From the NCBI GenBank assembly GCA_012964265.1, contig DTUH01000298.1:1-6468 (forward strand): DNA of 6,468 nt. Direction: 5' to 3'. Made by a program: the position numbers and the translations under genes. Shown piece by piece: positions 5,447-6,468 of the stretch. The stretch is from Candidatus Lambdaproteobacteria bacterium. Its GTDB lineage: Bacteria > SAR324 > NAC60-12. The notes under the pieces were generated by a model. It was not told where the DNA came from. It did not search any database and saw only the letters and a list, made by a program, of their open reading frames with translations. Numbering within the stretch: the stretch's first letter is position 1; each line of letters opens with the position of its first letter.

Positions 5447-6103
5447 TCAGTAAACGGAGTTTTTTTCAACTAAATGCGAATGCCCTTTGAAGATAGGCAA
5501 TTGTGTAGTTGAGGGATATTCTGAAATTGGAGGAGGACTTATTTTTCTAACAAATATGATGAGAAAGTTTTGTATTCCAGTCAAAAACCCAGAAAAAAAT
5601 GGCAATGGAGACAGCAACTGAGACATTCGAACTAAGGAAAAAATAAACATGACAGTCAAAGCAGCTAAACTTAATGCGAGATTGTACGATTGCTCCAGCC
5701 AATTTACTGCCATCCTGCCTGCATATCCATTTTGCCATAAAAACCCTATATTAACTGATTTAAGAAGACCGGTCTGTAGCACAATTTCATGAAATATCGA
5801 AAGTAAAAAAACGAGTACAAACGAATAATAAGTTCCTGCCAAGATAGTAATACAACGGGGTTGGTGTAAAACTGTTCGAACGATAAGCCATGGAAGTAAA
5901 AGAATTGACGGACCAAATATTTCCAGTAAAGAACCTCCGATTAACGCACCGATCAAACCAGTCCAATTTTGGATTCCTGCTGAAGGATATAACTGATTAA
6001 AAACTGTCGGGTCCTGAAAATCTGCAGTCAGTATGGACAACATCAAGATAAATCCTGATCCACCAAATATCAGATAGTCTAGGCGCAGCTTGATTAGATT
6101 CAT
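5447..6103 (-). CDS. stand-alone FtsK-like four-helix membrane domain protein
   Basis: A 218-residue hydrophobic protein resembling the N-terminal 4TM domain of the DNA translocase FtsK/SpoIIIE. Support: a first helix (about 9-27), an extracytoplasmic stretch with a DP pair (31-32), then NWTGLIGALIGGSLLEIFGP (46-65), which fits the family pattern N-x-x-G-x-x-G-A...FG; further hydrophobic segments at about 66-78, 84-105, 138-160 and 166-186; and GYAGR before the last helices, as in FtsK. A Pro-rich stretch (189-198) resembles the start of the FtsK linker, but the frame ends in TGA soon after. No RecA-like motor or gamma domain is found before the next gene. It starts 14 nt after the coaD stop and is probably in the same operon. 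It could be a genuine membrane-only paralog, half of a split FtsK, or a truncated remnant. Its role is unknown. Confidence 0.65.
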   Translation of the reverse strand: MNLIKLRLDYLIFGGSGFILMLSILTADFQDPTVFNQLYPSAGIQNWTGLIGALIGGSLLEIFGPSILLLPWLIVRTVLHQPRCITILAGTYYSFVLVFLLSIFHEIVLQTGLLKSVNIGFLWQNGYAGRMAVNWLEQSYNLALSLAALTVMFIFSLVRMSQLLSPLPFFSGFLTGIQNFLIIFVRKISPPPISEYPSTTQLPIFKGHSHLVEKNSVY

Positions 6104-6117
6104 TGGATATTAATTTC

Positions 6118-6468
6118 TCAGGTTTTGAATTCAGAATTTTTTTTGATCACTTCAGACACAATTTCAGCTACTGAAGGTAAAACATACGCTTCGATTGACT
6201 CTCCCATAAACGCTAATTCCCGAACAAGAGTAGAGCTGATAGCAAAAAGATCCGGTTTACCAAATAAGCAAAATGTTTCAATATCTGGATCAATGCCCTT
6301 GTTACCTACTGCCTGTTGAAATTCACCCTGAAAATCCTCTAAACTACGTAACCCTTTCACAATTACCTGAGCATTTCTTTCTTGTACATAACGAATGGTT
6401 GAGCCGCTAAAAGCCTCAACTGTGACATTTTTCAAATCATAATACCGCACATATTCATTCATCATCTT
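6118..6468 (-). CDS. coaD: phosphopantetheine adenylyltransferase CoaD, N-terminus outside window
   Basis: The C-terminal 116 residues of CoaD, the cytosolic hexameric enzyme that joins ATP and 4'-phosphopantetheine to make dephospho-CoA, the penultimate step of CoA synthesis. The frame is open to the right edge (a Lys codon precedes MMNEY), so the nucleotide-binding TxGH region lies outside. Visible landmarks: VTVEAFSGSTIRYVQERNA, matching the family V-x-x-F-x-G segment; VIVKGLRSLEDFQGEFQQA, containing the substrate-site GLR and D-F-x-x-E-x-Q; DPDIET; and FAISSTLVRELA, the ISSS-x-V-x-E motif with one S to T change. It ends about where CoaD normally ends, with a TGA stop. The following FtsK-like gene begins 14 nt later. 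The internal ATG pair at the edge is not the true start. Confidence 0.94.
   Translation of the reverse strand, partial: KMMNEYVRYYDLKNVTVEAFSGSTIRYVQERNAQVIVKGLRSLEDFQGEFQQAVGNKGIDPDIETFCLFGKPDLFAISSTLVRELAFMGESIEAYVLPSVAEIVSEVIKKNSEFKT

Noticed and set aside
5350..5449. Read-through of the TGA that ends the FtsK-like gene as a second selenocysteine
   Set aside because: The following codons give no redox motif, no FtsK motor similarity and a stop after about 35 codons, so the TGA is taken as a real stop.

Overview
The window looks like chromosomal DNA from an AT-rich, diderm (Gram-negative) bacterium. LptB (lipopolysaccharide transport), CcmB (cytochrome c maturation), sigma-54, PspA and bS21 together suggest a proteobacterial or delta/SAR324-like lineage. 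The phylum is an inference from gene content only. TGA is a normal stop for coaD, so the standard bacterial code applies.

Layout. Three transcription blocks are visible. (1) Minus strand, 1-1197: a zinc-ribbon FmdB-family gene with a perfect-consensus sigma-70 promoter, then ccmB, then a tRNA-Gln(UUG) cut by the left edge. (2) Plus strand, 1298-4879: lptB, rpoN, pspA and rpsU. The order lptB-rpoN is the classic proteobacterial arrangement, pspA follows rpoN after 22 nt, and rpsU has its own convincing promoter. (3) Minus strand, 6468-5070: the C-terminal part of coaD (cut by the right edge), a short gene encoding only the four-helix membrane domain of FtsK, and a small gene with no intact ORF under the standard code.

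The most notable item is that last gene (5288-5070, minus). Read straight through one in-frame TGA it gives a complete 72-residue SelW/Rdx-family thioredoxin-like protein. The TGA falls exactly at the second position of the family redox motif, giving C-V-V-U. A GGUC-containing hairpin lies just downstream of the TGA, as expected of a bacterial SECIS element. Ordinary ORF calling misses this gene. It predicts that the host has the selenocysteine machinery (SelA, SelB, SelC, SelD), none of which is in this window.

Secondary oddities are a charged insertion in the core-binding half of sigma-54, an FtsK membrane domain without its motor, a direct rpoN-pspA linkage (sigma-54 controls psp genes in enterobacteria), a six-fold ATG ladder at the rpoN start, and inverted repeats at the promoter or leader regions of fmdB, rpsU and the selenoprotein gene.
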